Source: Oscillospiraceae bacterium (GTDB lineage: Bacteria > Bacillota > Clostridia > Oscillospirales > Oscillospiraceae). From it: 40,929 nucleotides of DNA. The first letter of the stretch is position 1. Each line of letters begins with the position of its first letter. The stretch lies in the NCBI GenBank assembly GCA_021203045.1, contig JAJQBY010000001.1, forward strand, positions 1-40,929. The letters are read 5' to 3'. Below the pieces are notes generated by a model. It was not told the DNA's origin. It saw only the letters and a program-made list of their open reading frames with translations, and ran no database searches. This document shows positions 31,857-40,929 of this stretch, in pieces. A program made the translations under genes and the position numbers.

Positions 31857-32510
31857 TCACTGCTGATAGTGATGGGCGTCCTGGAGGACCATTTCCTTTA
31901 CCTTCATCAGGCGAACCTTGGTGGAGGACTCGTTTTCCTCCAGCTTCATGGAGATATAGCGGATGTTCTCCTCCAGCTCAGGGATCATGACGTATTCCAG
32001 CGCATTCACCCGGCGGCGGGTCTTTTCAATATCCTCCGCCAGAAGCTGCATGGTTTTTTCCACCTGGGCCAGCTCCAGCATATCCTCAAACACCTGATAC
32101 AGCTTGGAAATTGCATCATCCAGCTCTCCGCTGGTCTGGGCGAAACCGTATGGCAGCTGGCCGGTCAGATCCGATGCCTGGGTCTTAAAATCGTACACCG
32201 GTACGTTCACGCTCATGATATTTTTATAGGAGACGCCAAGGTCTACCTTCTGACGGACGTAAAGCAGGCTCTGCTCCAGCATTTCCGGACTCATGACAGC
32301 GCTGGCCATGCTCATAGCGGCGAAAGCCTCCGTCAGGCCCTGGTCTACCTTTTCCCGCAGGGCCTTGTTCCGGCGGACGATGTCCATGAACTGACGCATC
32401 TCCTCGTCCCGCTTATCCTTCAGCAGCTTATGCCCCCGGCTGGCAGTGCGCAGCCGGCCTTTCAGCTGGTTGAGCACCATCCGGGTAGGGGTCACAGCAC
32501 TTTTCGGCAT
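31857..32510 (-). CDS. ntpD: V-type ATPase subunit D (central stalk)
   Basis: A 217-residue rotor-shaft subunit made of long N- and C-terminal helices that form a coiled coil inside the A3B3 head. The start MPKSAVTPTRMVLNQLKGRL and the C-terminal RRVNALEYVMIPELEENIRYI are family signatures. It is the last gene of the operon, 28 bases after ntpB, with a terminator right behind it. Confidence 0.95.
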   Translation of the reverse strand: MPKSAVTPTRMVLNQLKGRLRTASRGHKLLKDKRDEEMRQFMDIVRRNKALREKVDQGLTEAFAAMSMASAVMSPEMLEQSLLYVRQKVDLGVSYKNIMSVNVPVYDFKTQASDLTGQLPYGFAQTSGELDDAISKLYQVFEDMLELAQVEKTMQLLAEDIEKTRRRVNALEYVMIPELEENIRYISMKLEENESSTKVRLMKVKEMVLQDAHHYQQ

Positions 32511-32538
32511 AAAATCACCTCGCTTACCGACCTGACAG

Positions 32539-33921
32539 TCATTCCTCCGCCTGCTTCGGCATATACTTCTCGATCTCCGACAGCTTCACTCGCTTCAGCT
32601 CGCTCCTGGGCAGCAGGCTCAACAGCTCCCAGCCCAAATCCAGGGTCTCCTCAATGGAGCGGTTGGTCTGGTTGCCCTGGTTTACATAGCGCTTTTCAAA
32701 CTCATCGGCAAAGTGTGCAAATTTCTTATCCGTCTCGGAAAGCGCAGATTCGCCCAGGATCGTCATCAGCTCCTTGGCCTCCTTGCCGGAGGAATAGGCG
32801 GCAAACAGCTGGTTCATGGTACCGGCGTGATCCTCGCGGGTCTTGCCCTCGCCGATGCCCTTGTCCTTCAGACGGGACAGACTGGACAGCACATCCACAG
32901 GGGGGATGATGCCCTTGCGGTACAGCTCACGGGAGAGGATAATCTGCCCCTCGGTGATGTAGCCGGTCAGGTCAGGGATGGGATGGGTCTTGTCGTCCTC
33001 CGGCATGGTAAGGATGGGAATCATGGTGATGGACCCCTTCTTCCCTATCCGGCGGCCGGCACGTTCGTACATAGTGGCAAGGTCGGTATACATATAACCG
33101 GGATAACCGCGGCGGCCGGGGACCTCCTTCTTGGCTGCGGAGATCTCACGCAGCGCCTCGGCGTAGTTGGTGATGTCCGTCATAACCACCAGGACGTGCA
33201 TATCCTTCTCAAAGGCCAGATACTCTGCGGCGGTCAGCGCCATACGAGGAGTGGAGATACGCTCCACAGCAGGGTCGTTAGCCAGGTTCGAAAACACCAC
33301 CGTGCGGTCGATGGCGCCGGTCTTGCGGAAGTCGTTGATGAAAAACTCCGATTCCTCAAAGGTGATACCGATAGCGGCAAACACCACAGCAAAGCTCTCA
33401 TCCGTGCCAAGGACCTTAGCCTGACGGACGATCTGAGCAGCCAGAGCTGCATGGGGCAGACCGGAGCCGGAGAATATAGGCAGCTTCTGTCCACGGACCA
33501 GGGTATTCAGTCCATCGATGGTGGAAACACCGGTCTGGATAAACTCTGCCGGATAGGCCCGGGATGCAGGATTCATGGGCAGGCCGTTGATGTCCTCGTA
33601 CTTTTCCGGCAGGATGGCGGGGCCGCCGTCGATGGGCTCGCCCATACCGTTGAACACACGCCCCAGCATATCCTCGGAAACGCCGAGCTGAAGGGGATGG
33701 CCCAGAAAACGGACCTTGGACGCGGCCAGGTTGATGCCCTGGGCGCTTTCAAAAAGCTGGACAACGGCAGTGTCTCCGTCTACCTCCAGAACCTTGCAGC
33801 GGCGTTTCTCACCGTTGGGCAGCTCGATTTCCGCCAGCTCGTCATAGGTGACGCCCTCGACGTTTTTGACCATCATCAGAGGGCTTGCGATCTCGCTTAT
33901 GGTCTTATATTCCCGGATCAC
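32539..33921 (-). CDS. ntpB: V-type ATPase subunit B (non-catalytic)
   Basis: A 460-residue regulatory head subunit that alternates with A. It has the B-type phrases [15 protein letters not shown] (in place of a working P-loop), [20 protein letters not shown] and [21 protein letters not shown]. The start overlaps the stop of ntpA by four bases. It is the normal length. Confidence 0.97.
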   Translation of the reverse strand: MIREYKTISEIASPLMMVKNVEGVTYDELAEIELPNGEKRRCKVLEVDGDTAVVQLFESAQGINLAASKVRFLGHPLQLGVSEDMLGRVFNGMGEPIDGGPAILPEKYEDINGLPMNPASRAYPAEFIQTGVSTIDGLNTLVRGQKLPIFSGSGLPHAALAAQIVRQAKVLGTDESFAVVFAAIGITFEESEFFINDFRKTGAIDRTVVFSNLANDPAVERISTPRMALTAAEYLAFEKDMHVLVVMTDITNYAEALREISAAKKEVPGRRGYPGYMYTDLATMYERAGRRIGKKGSITMIPILTMPEDDKTHPIPDLTGYITEGQIILSRELYRKGIIPPVDVLSSLSRLKDKGIGEGKTREDHAGTMNQLFAAYSSGKEAKELMTILGESALSETDKKFAHFADEFEKRYVNQGNQTNRSIEETLDLGWELLSLLPRSELKRVKLSEIEKYMPKQAEE

Positions 33922-35684
33922 TGCTCCTCACCTCCCGCTGTCAGCGCCTGGATCTGGCGCTTCATGTTCTCTTCGATCTGGGCGTATTCGGTCTCGTACT
34001 GGCCGGGCAGGATGGTCTTGGCGCGGCCGATCTGCTCTCTGGCAGGGATGGTGAACAGCGCCTCCAGCTCCGCGCCCTGGGTCATCGCCTGGCGGCACAG
34101 CTCATCGTACTTCAGTATCAGCCCCAGCAGACGGAACTGCTTGTCATAAGAGGAATAAGCATCCTCATCCACAAAGGCGTTCTGCTGCAAAAAGTCCTCA
34201 CGGATCATGCGGGCTGTCTCCAGGGTCATCTGATCCTCTGCGCCCAGGGAATCCTTGCCCACCAGCCGGACGATCTCGTTCAGGCTCTCCTCCTCCTGGA
34301 GGATGGCCATGCTTTTCTCCCGCTGGGCCATGAAGCCGGGAAATTCCTTGTCATACCAGTCCTTGAGCGTATCCAGATACAGGCTGTAGGAGGTCAGCCA
34401 GTTGATGGCCGGGAAGTGACGGGCATAGGCCAGAGAGCTGTCCAGGCCCCAGAATACCTTGACGATACGCATGGTAGCCTGAGAAACAGGCTCGGAGGTA
34501 TCGCCGCCCGGAGGGGATACGGCGCCGATGGCTGTGATAGAGCCCTGGCGGCTGTCGCTGCCGAGGCATTCCACCACGCCGGCCCGTTCATAGTACTGCG
34601 CCTGACGGCTGGCAAGGTAAGCAGGATAGCCCTCCTCACCGGGCATTTCCTCCAGACGGCCGCTCATCTCACGCAGGGCCTCCGCCCAGCGGGAGGTGGA
34701 GTCGGCCAGGACCGCCACATCATAGCCCATGTCACGGAAGTACTCCGCAATGGTGATGCCGGTATAGATGCTGGCCTCACGGGCCGCCACCGGCATATCG
34801 GAGGTGTTGGCGATCAGCACCGTCCGCTGCATCAGGGATTCCCCGCTGCGGGGGTCCTTCAGCTCCGGGAACTCCATTAGCACGTCGGTCATCTCATTGC
34901 CGCGTTCGCCGCAGCCGATATAGACCACGATATCCACATCCGACCACTTGGCGAGCTGGTGCTGCACCACGGTCTTGCCGCTGCCAAAGGGTCCGGGAAC
35001 GGCGGCGGTGCCGCCCTTGGCGATAGGGAACAGGGTGTCTATAACACGCTGGCCGCTGTTCATGGGGCGGCTGGGGACGTGCTTGCGCTTATAGGGCCGG
35101 GCCACACGGACGGGCCAGCGCTGTATCATGTTGACCTCATGGCTCTTTCCCTGCTCATCCTTCACCACGGCCACGGTCTGCTCGATGGTATAGGTGCCGC
35201 TCTGAATGGATTCCACCACACCGGAAACGCCGGTGGGGACCATGATTTTGTGCAGGACGGCGGCAGTCTCCTGCACGGTGCCCAGCACATCGCCGGGGGC
35301 TACCGTATCGCCGACAGCGGCCACAGCGGTGAATTCCCACTCCTTCTTGTGATCCAGGCTCGTCACCTGGACGCCGCGGGTGATGGTATCGCCGGTCAGG
35401 GCACGTATTTCTGTCAGAGGGCGCTGGATGCCGTCATATATGCTGGTCAGCAGGCCCGGACCCAGCTCCACGCTCAAAGGCGCGCCGGTGGTGACGACCT
35501 TGGCGCCGGGGCCAAGACCGGAGGTCTCCTCATAGACCTGGATAGAGGCACTGTCCCCTTTCATCTGGAGGATCTCGCCGATCAGATGCTGATCGCCCAC
35601 CCGAACCACGTCGGAGACGTTTGCATCCGCCAGGCCATTGGCCACCACCAGCGGGCCCGAAATTTTTGTTATCGTTCCGCTCAT
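33918..35684 (-). CDS. ntpA: V-type ATPase subunit A (catalytic)
   Basis: A 588-residue catalytic head subunit that hydrolyses or makes ATP. The Walker A motif GPFGSGKT is at 231-238, the non-homologous insert typical of A subunits is at about 110-190, and [20 protein letters not shown] and [10 protein letters not shown] follow. It lies 56 bases after the F subunit gene and overlaps ntpB. A complete set of active-site motifs means it should be functional. Confidence 0.97.
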   Translation of the reverse strand: MSGTITKISGPLVVANGLADANVSDVVRVGDQHLIGEILQMKGDSASIQVYEETSGLGPGAKVVTTGAPLSVELGPGLLTSIYDGIQRPLTEIRALTGDTITRGVQVTSLDHKKEWEFTAVAAVGDTVAPGDVLGTVQETAAVLHKIMVPTGVSGVVESIQSGTYTIEQTVAVVKDEQGKSHEVNMIQRWPVRVARPYKRKHVPSRPMNSGQRVIDTLFPIAKGGTAAVPGPFGSGKTVVQHQLAKWSDVDIVVYIGCGERGNEMTDVLMEFPELKDPRSGESLMQRTVLIANTSDMPVAAREASIYTGITIAEYFRDMGYDVAVLADSTSRWAEALREMSGRLEEMPGEEGYPAYLASRQAQYYERAGVVECLGSDSRQGSITAIGAVSPPGGDTSEPVSQATMRIVKVFWGLDSSLAYARHFPAINWLTSYSLYLDTLKDWYDKEFPGFMAQREKSMAILQEEESLNEIVRLVGKDSLGAEDQMTLETARMIREDFLQQNAFVDEDAYSSYDKQFRLLGLILKYDELCRQAMTQGAELEALFTIPAREQIGRAKTILPGQYETEYAQIEENMKRQIQALTAGGEEQ

Positions 35685-35740
35685 GCTTCTACCTTCCTTC
35701 GGTATTTGATACTATTATCCGATAAAAGTTATTTGAATCG

Positions 35741-36061
35741 TTACAGAATATTGACGCCTACAGCCCGCTCCACGGCAGTCTCCAGGGCCGACAGGCCCAG
35801 ACCGAGCGAGCCGTCCTTCCCGGGAATCAGGATCACGGCGGGAATAGGGCTGTCCTTGAAGCGGTCTATCTCCTCCGCCAGGGGCTCCGCCAGATTTTCT
35901 TCCAGATAAATGATGGCATACTGATCCGGCTGGTCAGGACGGGTCATCTGCTTGAACAGTCTGCGGGCCTCCTCTGGCTCACGCACGGGGACGGTCTCCA
36001 GCCCCAGGGCCTTGAAGCCCATGACTGTATCGGGACTGCCCATAACGGCGATCTTATTCAT
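35741..36061 (-). CDS. ntpG: V-type ATPase subunit F (central stalk)
   Basis: A 106-residue small rotor subunit with a Rossmann-like fold that binds subunit D. The start MNKIAVMGSPDTVMGFKALG is typical and gives the usual size; the longer ORF start at 36190 lies inside the C subunit gene. It overlaps the end of the C gene by eight bases. The ntpG symbol follows the Enterococcus hirae naming of the F-type subunit. Confidence 0.9.
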   Translation of the reverse strand: MNKIAVMGSPDTVMGFKALGLETVPVREPEEARRLFKQMTRPDQPDQYAIIYLEENLAEPLAEEIDRFKDSPIPAVILIPGKDGSLGLGLSALETAVERAVGVNIL

Positions 36062-37049
36062 AGCTTTCACGCAACCTTTCCCGCAGGGCCTCGGGACTGA
36101 GCCCGCTCCGCTTGCCAAGCAGCACCATCCGCACCGCCACGATCTCTCCCTCCAGGGAGGCCAGATAGGCCACGGCCACCTCCGGCCCATAGGCCACCAG
36201 CTTCGCTCCGGCCAGATAATCCGTCAGCGCGTTATCGCAGGCCCGCTCAAAGGCGGCCAGAGGCGCGCCCTCAATGGACTTCTGTCCCAGCTCCGCGCAG
36301 GCGGTCATGGCCCGATCAGTGAACAGACCTGTTACACCATCCCCATAGGCATGACGCAGGAACCGCTCCGGAGACACATTGCCCCCCTCGATCAGAGCCG
36401 CCTTCAGAACACTGTCGTTCAGATGGCCCCGGACACACCGCACGGCGCTGCGAAGATTCGCCACGTCGATAGACAGCCGGACATAGCCGGTATAAAACCC
36501 GGTGGACAGTCCCTCCGTCAAGGTCAGCAGCTCCGTGAAATAGGCTCTGTCCAGTCCCATATCCGCCAGCTGGGGATCGCCCGTCCGGGCAAGGGTGCTT
36601 TTCGCCTGCCGGATGGCCGCGGCCAGGGGACCAGGTATCCGCTGCCAGGTATCTCCATAGAAGGCCTCTGCCAGCACCTGGGGCACGATACGGCCGCAGG
36701 GAGACAAGAGCCTCTCCCCGTCCTCTGCCGCACCCTCAGACTTCACCAGCACCTTGGCGTTGTGGTAATCGTATTTCAGACGGAAGGCCAGCACCAGATC
36801 CTTCTCCGGGCAAAAGCTCTCCATCTCGTTCAGAAACGCCTCCCGCCGGGCGGCGAAGGCCGCCTCCAGCTCCGCGTCTCCCGCGCCGGCAAGCTCGGGA
36901 TAGCCGCAGTCGGTCAGGACGCGGGCCGCCTCGTCAAAGTCCGGGGCATCCACCATCTGCTCCAGCCGCTGGGCAGTCAGAAGCTTCGTCTCCCGCGCCC
37001 GGATATAGGCGGATAAAAATAGATAATCTGTATTCTTGACTGTTGACAA
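36054..37049 (-). CDS. ntpC: V-type ATPase subunit C (rotor-ring adaptor)
   Basis: A 331-residue all-helical subunit (AC39/d family) that joins the central stalk to the K ring. It starts VKNTDYLFLSAYIRARETKLL after the first three residues, has the family segment YDYHNAKVLVKSE near 114-127, and uses a conserved three-lobe helical plan. It lies 37 bases after the E gene and overlaps the F gene. Confidence 0.93.
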   Translation of the reverse strand: MSTVKNTDYLFLSAYIRARETKLLTAQRLEQMVDAPDFDEAARVLTDCGYPELAGAGDAELEAAFAARREAFLNEMESFCPEKDLVLAFRLKYDYHNAKVLVKSEGAAEDGERLLSPCGRIVPQVLAEAFYGDTWQRIPGPLAAAIRQAKSTLARTGDPQLADMGLDRAYFTELLTLTEGLSTGFYTGYVRLSIDVANLRSAVRCVRGHLNDSVLKAALIEGGNVSPERFLRHAYGDGVTGLFTDRAMTACAELGQKSIEGAPLAAFERACDNALTDYLAGAKLVAYGPEVAVAYLASLEGEIVAVRMVLLGKRSGLSPEALRERLRESYE

Positions 37050-37085
37050 GTTATTTCCCCCTTGCCAATATGATATAGGCCGCCA

Positions 37086-37685
37086 TCATGAGAACAGCGA
37101 CCCGGCCACCTGGGAGGCCATATCCTCCCGGGCCTGGGCCATCAGCACCTCGATGGTGCAGTTGACGGAAACGCTGCCCTTCCGGCAGATCAGGCCGCCG
37201 GTAAAGCTGCCCGTCTCGCTGGCCAGGGTCAGCCGGCCGGGCTTTCCGGCCGCTGTCAGCTGAGCGTTCGCCTTGGACAACACCTTGTTTCCGATGTTTT
37301 TTTTGTCCTCCGCGGACAGCACCAGCTCCTCCGTTCCCGTGACGGCCGCTCTCGCGGCCAGGGAGGCCAGAAAGCTGATATATTTATCCCCGGACAGAGC
37401 CCGGACCCGTTCCTCCGCCTTGGTGAAGGCCTCCGCCACGATCTCCTGCTTGCAGGCAAGGACGCTTTTCCGCGCCTCCATATCAGCGGTCTTCGCCAGA
37501 CGCTGGGAACGCTCCTCTGTGGCCTTCATGCCCTGACGGACCTTTTCCCAGTAGTGCTCCTGGGCTTTTTTCTCGCCCTCCTCGCGGATGCTGTCGCACT
37601 GTGTTTTTGTCTCCTCTGCGATACGGGCGGCATCCGCCACCGCATCTGCCTCGATGCGGGCGGTGATCTTGTCAATGCCGTTCAT
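37086..37685 (-). CDS. ntpE: V-type ATPase subunit E (peripheral stalk)
   Basis: A 199-residue peripheral-stalk subunit. Residues 1-100 form a long charged helix (EADAVADAARIAEETK), followed by a small mixed domain with LVLSAEDKKN and GGLICRKGSVSVNCTIE. The ATG at 37685 begins MNGIDKITARIE, as in the family; the longer ORF runs back into ntpK. It pairs with the H/G subunit encoded first in the operon. Confidence 0.93.
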   Translation of the reverse strand: MNGIDKITARIEADAVADAARIAEETKTQCDSIREEGEKKAQEHYWEKVRQGMKATEERSQRLAKTADMEARKSVLACKQEIVAEAFTKAEERVRALSGDKYISFLASLAARAAVTGTEELVLSAEDKKNIGNKVLSKANAQLTAAGKPGRLTLASETGSFTGGLICRKGSVSVNCTIEVLMAQAREDMASQVAGSLFS

Positions 37686-37696
37686 AGCGCCGTGCC

Positions 37697-38185
37697 TCAG
37701 ACCGCCTGGAGCAGCATCAGGATAGACGCGAGCAGGGACAGGATCGCGTAGAACTCGACCACGACGCACATGATGATGCCCTTGGACCAGTCGTCAGGGC
37801 TCTTTGCCATCAGGTTCACAGAAGACGCAGCGGTCCTGCCCTGAGCGACAGCGGTGATATAGCCGCCGATAGCCATGGGGATGCAGGCGCTGAATACATT
37901 GAAGCCCTGGGCCAGGGTCAGGTCCATCAGACCGCTACCGCCGAACAGGCCGATCTGCATCATGGCCATGAACCAGACCACCAGGCCATACAGGCCCTGG
38001 GTGCCGGGAAGCACCTGCAGGATCAGGCACTTACCGAAGGCGTCGGGCCGCTCTGCCAGCAGACCGGTGGCCGCCTCGCCCACACAGCCGGTGCCCTTAC
38101 CGGAGCCGGCGCAGCTGCATCCTACCGCCAGGGCGCCGCCCAAAAAGGCCAGGCCGACGCCACCGAGATTACTGAGAAGTTCCAT
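37697..38185 (-). CDS. ntpK: V-type ATPase subunit K (ion-binding ring), Na+ signature
   Basis: A 162-residue double-hairpin proteolipid with four membrane helices. The ion site residues known in E. hirae NtpK have counterparts here: Thr62 and Gln63 with Tyr66 in LPGTQGLYG, Gln115 in TAVAQGR and Glu144 in VVVEFYAI. This set is the Na+-binding signature, so the ring is predicted to carry Na+. GGAGGAA lies before the ATG. It starts two bases after ntpI ends. Confidence 0.95.
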   Translation of the reverse strand: MELLSNLGGVGLAFLGGALAVGCSCAGSGKGTGCVGEAATGLLAERPDAFGKCLILQVLPGTQGLYGLVVWFMAMMQIGLFGGSGLMDLTLAQGFNVFSACIPMAIGGYITAVAQGRTAASSVNLMAKSPDDWSKGIIMCVVVEFYAILSLLASILMLLQAV

Positions 38186-38187
38186 GT

Positions 38188-40131
38188 TTAGATTTCCTCC
38201 TTGATGATATCCACATATTTTGTATTGACGGCCAGCGGCTTAAAGGCTTTGCCGCCGTCCTTGTAGAACCGGTTGAAAAATTCCAGCACCTGCAAACGCA
38301 GGTCGTGGACGAAGCAGCCCAGCAGGTTCAGCCCGAAGTTCAGGGCGTTGCCGATCAGGGCTATGATGATGAATACGACCACATTCCCCGTCATAGCGCC
38401 CAGTGTGTTGAACACCATGGCGATAACGCTGCCGGCCAGCATCAGGGCCATCAGGCGGGAATAGGACAAAATATCGCTGAAGTAGCCGGTGACGCCGTTG
38501 TATATCGCACCGAACAGGCCGGTCAGGCCGCCCATAAGGCTCTTTTTCTGGACGAATTGGCCCACCACCAGCAGCACCGCACCGATGATCAGCAGCACCG
38601 GGGTCCCCAGGAATATCAGCACCAGGCCGATCAGGATGCACCACCAGGTTATCTCATCGAACAGAGCGCTGAGAAATTCGCCGTTTTTGCACTTATGCAC
38701 CACGCTGACGATCATGCCGGTGAAGATCTGCACCACGCCAAGCACCAGAGAGCCGATCAGAATCATCATCGTGTCGTCCAGCGGCGTGAACAGGCTGGGC
38801 ATTTCCGTAAAGGTGGTGTCCGGATTTATGACCGCCGCCAGCTGGGGCAGAAAATCCCCGAAGAATCCGCCGGTCAGCGCGCCGAAAACAAAGGTGCTTA
38901 TGCCGCCCAGGAGCATCAGGGTCATCAGATGGCCCGCGCCGCCACGCGGCTTCACTGTTTTCTTCGCTATGATACCGATCAGGATCATCAGCAGGCCATA
39001 GCCCATATCCGCAAACATGATGCCGTAAAACAGGATGAAAAACGGGAACATCAGCGCGTTGGGGTCCACGCCGTCATAAGCAGGCAGAGAGTACATGTCC
39101 GTGATGACGTTCATGGACTGGACCAGCTTCTTGTTTTGCAGCTTCACCGGCACGTCCGGGTATTCCTCCGGATCGGGGTCGGAAAACTCCCAGGCGCAGT
39201 CAAGCTTTCCAAGAGCGGTCTCCAGCCGCTCCACATCCGGGGCGGGGCACCAGCCCTCCATGGCAACGATGTTGTCCGTTCCCCGAAGGCGTTCGCTGGC
39301 CTCAGCCCGGGCCGCCTCCGTAGCCAGACGATCGGCCGTCAGCCGCAGGGCCGGGGCCTGGGGCCCCTGTTCCACCACCTGCGCGGTGATATCCGTCTTC
39401 TGGGCGGCCAGCTCTGCAAGCTGCCGCTCCCGGGCGTCGATGCCCTCCGAAGCGGTGCAGGTCTCTCCCGGAAAAGCGGCCTGGCCGCATCCGGCCTCCT
39501 TCAGGGCCTCCTCCACCCTGTCCGCCTCCTGGCGCAGGGTGATGACGATAAAGCAGTGCTGCTGCTCATCCTCAGAGACCAGCATGACCTCCGACTCCTG
39601 GCACGCCTGGTCCACAGCCTCCGCCACAGCGACCATATCGGTCTCCGCCGGAGCGGTGCCCAGCAGCACGCAGCAGGTCTTGGTGCCCGCCCCGCTGAGG
39701 GGCGCATCCAGGGCCTCCCAGGGCCGCAGGGATTCGATCTCCGCCCGCAGGCGGCTCTCCTCCGCAGTGATGCGCTTGAGCTGGCTGTCCCAGTCGTTCA
39801 GCTGCTGGGCTAGGGCATAATCCCGCTCCAGCGCCTCATCGTCCAGAAATTCCGTTTCCCGTATCTCCGGGCGGGAGGCCAGGAGCTTTTTCTTGGCCGG
39901 CGCATAGCGCTCCAGGACCTTGATGGCGGATTGAACCTCCGCCTGGCGGTTCCTGGCGTTCATAAGCCCCGCCCTTTCCGGGCGGAGCAGGGCCGCAGCA
40001 TCCGGGTCCAAAAGCATCTCATCCGGCTCGTGCACCTGCACGCAGCCCAGATGCACCAGCGCCCGCATCAGATCGTCCCGCTGGTCGCGGATGGCGATGA
40101 CGCGGAGCTTCTTCATTCTGACAATGGACAT
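38188..40131 (-). CDS. ntpI: V-type ATPase subunit I (membrane stator)
   Basis: A 647-residue subunit of the a/I type. A soluble part of about 340 residues with long coiled-coil arms is followed by about eight membrane segments. The essential arginines for ion passage appear in LSYSRLMALML and VHDLRLQVLEFF near the C-terminus. The start codon overlaps the stop of the preceding gene (TGATG), so translation is coupled. Arg placement matches the E. hirae enzyme. Confidence 0.95.
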   Translation of the reverse strand: MSIVRMKKLRVIAIRDQRDDLMRALVHLGCVQVHEPDEMLLDPDAAALLRPERAGLMNARNRQAEVQSAIKVLERYAPAKKKLLASRPEIRETEFLDDEALERDYALAQQLNDWDSQLKRITAEESRLRAEIESLRPWEALDAPLSGAGTKTCCVLLGTAPAETDMVAVAEAVDQACQESEVMLVSEDEQQHCFIVITLRQEADRVEEALKEAGCGQAAFPGETCTASEGIDARERQLAELAAQKTDITAQVVEQGPQAPALRLTADRLATEAARAEASERLRGTDNIVAMEGWCPAPDVERLETALGKLDCAWEFSDPDPEEYPDVPVKLQNKKLVQSMNVITDMYSLPAYDGVDPNALMFPFFILFYGIMFADMGYGLLMILIGIIAKKTVKPRGGAGHLMTLMLLGGISTFVFGALTGGFFGDFLPQLAAVINPDTTFTEMPSLFTPLDDTMMILIGSLVLGVVQIFTGMIVSVVHKCKNGEFLSALFDEITWWCILIGLVLIFLGTPVLLIIGAVLLVVGQFVQKKSLMGGLTGLFGAIYNGVTGYFSDILSYSRLMALMLAGSVIAMVFNTLGAMTGNVVVFIIIALIGNALNFGLNLLGCFVHDLRLQVLEFFNRFYKDGGKAFKPLAVNTKYVDIIKEEI

Positions 40132-40445
40132 CAGCCGTTCACGATCCTTTCCACGATCCCGTCCACGACCTCGTCCATTTTCCGTTCGGCCTTGGCCCGC
40201 ATCGCCGCCTCCTTATTGCGGGTATTGGATGCGAGGGCGTTTGCGTCCTCCTTCGCCTTTTCATCTGCCTTCCGGGTCAGCTCCTTCAGCTCATCCTCCG
40301 CCTTGCCGTCCGCGGCGGCGATCATCACCGTCACAGCGTCCTCCGCCTCCTGGACGGTCTTTTTCGCCTCCGCCACGGCGGCGGCCCGGATCTGACGCGC
40401 TTTTTCCTCCGCCAAGGCGATGGTATCCAGCGCTTCCAATGACAT
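40131..40445 (-). CDS. ntpF: V-type ATPase subunit G/H (peripheral stalk)
   Basis: A 104-residue, highly charged helical protein (EEKARQIRAAAVAEAKK, then ADEKAKEDANAL) without membrane segments, the form of the bacterial G/H peripheral-stalk subunit that pairs with E. It is the first gene of the operon, with an AGGTG-type site (GGAGGTG) before the ATG and a promoter about 100 bases upstream. Naming follows E. hirae ntpF by position and form; sequence conservation in this subunit is low. Confidence 0.82.
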   Translation of the reverse strand: MSLEALDTIALAEEKARQIRAAAVAEAKKTVQEAEDAVTVMIAAADGKAEDELKELTRKADEKAKEDANALASNTRNKEAAMRAKAERKMDEVVDGIVERIVNG

Positions 40446-40549
40446 ATAAAAACACCTCCAACGCAGGCTTTCTTTCTATTATCCGCAAAACAGTGAAATT
40501 CCTGTCACGGATAAGCAAAATTTAACCCAGTTAAAATTATTCCTTTTAT

Positions 40550-40577
40550 ATAATACCACTTTTCCCGAGACATGCAA
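40550..40577 (-). promoter_or_regulatory. Promoter for the V-ATPase operon
   Basis: TTGCAT (40572-40577) and TATTAT (40550-40555) are spaced by 16 bases on the minus strand, about 105 bases before the first start codon. No other promoter is seen within the operon. Confidence 0.6.
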
Positions 40578-40592
40578 TAGGCAATCTCCCCA

Positions 40593-40649
40593 AATTGTTA
40601 CAAACATATACGCTATCTTTTTAGCAATATAGCGTTCACTTTAACAATT
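40593..40649. repeat. Nested inverted repeats between the V-ATPase promoter and the recombinase
   Basis: An outer pair AATTGTTA (40593-40600) and TAACAATT (40642-40649) encloses an inner pair ACGCTAT (40610-40616) and ATAGCGT (40629-40635). The stretch is AT-rich and noncoding. It could be a recombinase site, an operator, or a weak bidirectional terminator. Confidence 0.4.
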
Positions 40650-40732
40650 GGGCAGGGCTGTGCACTTCCAGCATATACAGGGAGCCGCGCCAAGGCTTTC
40701 GCCCCGGCGCGGCCCGGTATTCATTTTCTGAT

Positions 40733-40929
40733 CTATCTTGTTCTGCACCAGCGCAAAAATGTGTCCTGGCTGACGCCAACCATTTCCGCGCCCTTCCGGG
40801 AGGATATCTCCCGGTGATACCAGAGGTCCCTGACCTCCTCAAAATTATCCGGCAGGGGCATTCTGGGCCGACCGAAGGTCACGCCCTTTTCCTGGGCCGC
40901 CACGATGCCCTCATGTTGGCGCTCCTTGC
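40733..40929 (-). CDS. Serine recombinase, C-terminal 65 residues (cut by window edge)
   Basis: The minus strand reads in from the window edge as KERQHEGIVAAQEKGVTFGR and on to a stop at 40733, with a C-terminal helix-turn-helix ending DTFLRWCRTR. This matches the C-terminus of the recombinase at 16588-17178 (QEGIAAAKTKGVKLGRP and HKTFLRWVRD) in order and spacing, so it is a second member of the resolvase family. The catalytic domain lies outside the window. A GC-rich hairpin follows its stop without a T run. Confidence 0.85.
   Translation of the reverse strand, partial: KERQHEGIVAAQEKGVTFGRPRMPLPDNFEEVRDLWYHREISSRKGAEMVGVSQDTFLRWCRTR

Noticed and set aside
40681-40715. GC-rich hairpin after the right-edge recombinase as a terminator
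   Set aside because: The stem is good but no T run follows on either strand.

Overview
The window reads as chromosome from a GC-rich anaerobic member of the Bacillota, most likely class Clostridia and probably an Oscillospiraceae-type gut bacterium. The reasons are the strong AGGAGG ribosome binding sites and TTGACA/TATAAT promoters, a nine-gene V-type ATPase, an acetate kinase, a TepA-type Clp protease, and a PucR/NCS1/DUF917/hydantoinase catabolic locus. The taxonomic call is inference from gene content; no ribosomal RNA is present.

Left part (1-19,000). This is mostly housekeeping on the minus strand. It has the first codons of serC, the tRNA methylthiotransferase mtaB, a divergent cysteine desulfurase, a small P-loop ATPase, pgi, and a response regulator/histidine kinase pair followed by a D,D-carboxypeptidase. 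Next are an ECF sigma factor broken by a one-base frameshift with its overlapping membrane partner gene, and tepA. A tight translation-linked run follows: tmcAL, prfA, a Sua5-CoaE fusion and an M18 aminopeptidase. ackA is divergent from tmcAL. A small serine recombinase and a secreted M14 zinc carboxypeptidase close this part.

Middle part (19,000-31,600). The plus strand carries lysR, pucR, an NCS1 permease, a DUF917 protein and a hydantoinase/oxoprolinase-family protein. This looks like a regulated uptake and ring-opening unit for a hydantoin-like or related cyclic amide compound. It is followed by an orphan ORF remnant, an aldehyde dehydrogenase, and an SPFH membrane protein paired with a 58-residue ribbon-helix-helix protein. 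An AT-rich scar then holds a degraded J-domain-like gene and a fragment of unknown identity. A lone modD and a small secreted protein of unknown function follow on the minus strand.

Right part (31,600-40,929). A tRNA-Arg(CCT) and a complete V-type ATPase operon are read leftward in the order H/G, I, K, E, C, F, A, B, D. The K subunit carries the residues that bind Na+ in Enterococcus hirae NtpK, so a Na+-coupled enzyme is predicted. The right edge cuts into a second serine recombinase whose C-terminus resembles the first.

The main points for a second look are the PucR/DUF917/hydantoinase locus, the Sua5-CoaE fusion, the SPFH plus ribbon-helix-helix pair, the frameshifted sigma factor with a promoter-plus-terminator unit upstream, the dyads beside the two recombinases, and the AT-rich scar. 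No CRISPR array, complete insertion sequence or clear riboswitch was seen.
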